Source: CAZADH01 sp964483805 (GTDB taxonomy: Bacteria > Muiribacteriota > Ozemobacteria > Ozemobacterales > Ozemobacteraceae). From it: DNA of 7,215 nucleotides. The position numbers and the translations under genes were made by a program. The notes beneath the pieces are model-generated. The model did not search any database. It had not been told where the DNA came from and saw nothing but the letters and a program-made list of their open reading frames with translations. Position 1 is the stretch's first letter; every line of letters starts with the position of its first letter. Positions 6,036-7,215 of the stretch are shown here, piece by piece. Where the stretch lies: positions 1 to 7,215 of the forward strand of contig CAZADH010000303.1 of the NCBI GenBank assembly GCA_964483805.1, in the 5' to 3' direction.

Positions 6036-6893
6036 TCAAGCCACAGCGAGCCAGCGGCGGAACAACACGCCAAAACCGATCGCAGCGGCAAGATACACGG
6101 TAACCCAGCCGAGGTACAGATTCCAGCCCGACGGTGCGACCCGCGGGGACAGGCCCAAATGCAGCGCGCGGATGTGCGTTCCGGCCGTGTCGGCCCACGT
6201 GGTCACCGACGGCGGCGGAACCCCACCGCTCTCGGTCACCGCGATGATCACGGTGCGTTCGTCGTCGCGGAACCGAATACGCAGTGTTGCCTCCCCCGCG
6301 TTCACGAAACGCAGACGCCAGGTCGCCACGGGGTGACCGGCAATGACGGCGGGTGCCGAGGCACTGGCAGGGGCCACAATCGCCACCGGAGCACTTGCAA
6401 AGGTGAAGGCGGCTGCGGGCACGATATGGGCCAGTCCAGTCGCCCCGTCGGCAAACACCGCGGTGACCTCGACAACGTCGCCGGGCCGCACCGGGTTCTC
6501 GGCAAAGCGCACGCCCAGCCACAGGGCGATGATCGCAATGGCCGGCACCAACCACAGCGACGGGCGGAGACCAGCCCACACGTACCCCGCGGAAACTCGG
6601 GCGAACAACCGGGCGAGACGCTCGACTTCGGCCTGGGCGGGTTCGGCCGCGGCAAGGCGCTGCAGTTCGGCAAGGCGATCGAGATCCTGGCGCGCCACGC
6701 GCAGATACGCTTGATCCGAGCAGTATTTCAACAGGAGATTGACGATCAACCCGGTGACGAGGCCAATGGCGGCCACATCGAGTGCCGGTGGCAGGTAGAA
6801 GGCCCAGGCAAAGAGAACGTCGAGCACGCGGCAGGCCAGGGTGAACAGCGAGTGCAATACATTGTAACCCATGGTGACCAACTGAGCACTCAT
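6036..6893 (-). CDS. Membrane protein with EMC3/TMCO1-like (Oxa1 superfamily) layout, tentative
   Basis: A 285-residue protein, ATG at 6891-6893 and TGA at 6036-6038. The start overlaps the stop of the upstream PEP-utilising gene as ATGA. No strong ribosome site precedes it, so translational coupling is likely. Order of parts: hydrophobic N-terminus (about 11-33), membrane helix (about 36-57), charged helical or coiled-coil stretch (58-103, rich in R, E, A, L), membrane helix (PSLWLVPAIAIIALWLGVRF, 111-130), beta-rich extracytoplasmic region (131-256) and C-terminal helix (about 257-278). The helix, amphipathic coil, then 'LRPSLWLVPAIAIIALWL' resembles the DUF106/EMC3/TMCO1 branch of the Oxa1 insertase superfamily, where a similar 'KP-hydrophobic-P' helix follows the coil. 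The roughly 125-residue insertion before the last helix is not usual for the small archaeal or eukaryotic members. The family call is from pattern memory only. Alternatively it is an unrelated small membrane protein serving the PEP-utilising enzyme. Confidence 0.7.
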   Translation of the reverse strand: MSAQLVTMGYNVLHSLFTLACRVLDVLFAWAFYLPPALDVAAIGLVTGLIVNLLLKYCSDQAYLRVARQDLDRLAELQRLAAAEPAQAEVERLARLFARVSAGYVWAGLRPSLWLVPAIAIIALWLGVRFAENPVRPGDVVEVTAVFADGATGLAHIVPAAAFTFASAPVAIVAPASASAPAVIAGHPVATWRLRFVNAGEATLRIRFRDDERTVIIAVTESGGVPPPSVTTWADTAGTHIRALHLGLSPRVAPSGWNLYLGWVTVYLAAAIGFGVLFRRWLAVA

Positions 6894-7215
6894 GCCGGGC
6901 GCCCCGGCGGGCAGATCTCGACCCGCCCCGTGCTGCCATCGACGCGGATCTCGGTTCCGTCGCGGATGCTGCGGGTGGCCTCGGGCAGCACGACGGCAGG
7001 AATCCCCATCTGTCGGGCCACCAGCGCACCGTGGCTGAGCATGCCGCCCCGCTCGACCACCAGTGCCTTCGCCTGCACAAACAGCGGGGTCCAGTTCGGG
7101 TCGGTCGACGGACAAACAAGAACGTAACGGTCGCCGAGATCCGGCAGTTCGTCGCAGGAGAGCACGATCCGCGCCACCCCGGTCCCGATGCCTGACGACA
7201 CGGGCGAACCCCACC
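6890..7215 (-). CDS. C-terminal phosphohistidine domain of a PEP-utilising enzyme (PEP synthase / rifampin phosphotransferase-like), 5'-truncated
   Basis: The frame is open through the right edge. 107 residues are visible, with TGA at 6890-6892. A GTG at 7199-7201 could be mistaken for a start, but the residues before it (WGSPVSSGIG) continue the family's usual 'G-x-P-V-S-x-G' opening of the swivelling domain, so the gene certainly extends beyond the window. Hallmarks are DPNWTPLF, then GGMLSHGALVARQMGIPAVV, the PEP-utilising mobile-domain signature; the histidine encoded at 7031-7033 is the expected phosphorylation site. DGTEIRVDGSTGRVEI is the usual closing segment. In the family this domain shuttles phosphate between an ATP-grasp nucleotide-binding domain and an acceptor site. 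The acceptor (pyruvate, an antibiotic or something else) cannot be told from this piece. The DPxWTPLF wording is closer to rifampin phosphotransferase-like proteins than to PpsA. It is translationally linked to the following membrane gene. Confidence 0.85.
   Translation of the reverse strand, partial: WGSPVSSGIGTGVARIVLSCDELPDLGDRYVLVCPSTDPNWTPLFVQAKALVVERGGMLSHGALVARQMGIPAVVLPEATRSIRDGTEIRVDGSTGRVEICPPGRPA

Noticed and set aside
5998..7119. Upstream extension of the L,D-transpeptidase frame to a 616-residue protein
   Set aside because: The extension runs antisense-like through the membrane-protein and PEP-enzyme genes in another frame with low-complexity R/G/C-rich sequence. The ATG at 5997 has a ribosome site and begins a signal peptide.
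6894..7214. Upstream extension of the membrane-protein frame to a 392-residue protein
   Set aside because: The extra part overlaps the conserved PEP-utilising domain in another frame and is R/G-rich with no motif. The ATGA overlap gives a natural start.

Overview
This window is GC-rich, densely coding DNA with G/C-biased third codon positions, most likely from a Gram-negative bacterium. The gene content (a PhnD-like periplasmic binding protein, a COG3786-type L,D-transpeptidase, and a secreted NlpC/P60 endopeptidase with SH3 domains) would fit a proteobacterium. No gene here fixes the taxonomy, so this is an inference. I see no rRNA, tRNA, CRISPR, insertion sequence or phage gene.

Layout, left to right. 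Positions 1-858 (+) hold the 3' part of a PhnD-like phosphate/phosphonate-type substrate-binding protein, cut by the left edge. It converges on a block of six minus-strand genes filling the rest. In transcription order (right to left) these are: the C-terminal phosphohistidine (swivelling) domain of a PEP-utilising enzyme, cut by the right edge (6890-7215); a three- or four-helix membrane protein with a layout like the EMC3/TMCO1 branch of the Oxa1 superfamily (6036-6893), overlapping the previous gene by ATGA; and a secreted L,D-transpeptidase-family protein (5269-5997), 38 bases further on. After a 211-base gap with a plausible promoter come a secreted NlpC/P60 endopeptidase with SH3-type domains (3423-5057); an L-Ala-D/L-Glu type dipeptide epimerase (2338-3426), also overlapping by ATGA; and an unrecognised membrane protein with a possible PH-like tail (945-2252).

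The coherent theme is peptidoglycan remodelling and muropeptide use. The L,D-transpeptidase family acts on murein stem peptides. The NlpC/P60 enzyme is of the kind that cuts the gamma-D-Glu/diaminopimelate bond, which can yield L-Ala-D-Glu. The epimerase converts L-Ala-D-Glu to L-Ala-L-Glu, which ordinary peptidases can digest. The last two enzymes parallel YkfC and YkfB of Bacillus subtilis, but here the endopeptidase carries a secretion signal, so an uptake step for the dipeptide is implied. The two membrane proteins and the PEP-utilising enzyme have no obvious role in this pathway and are the least explained part of the window.
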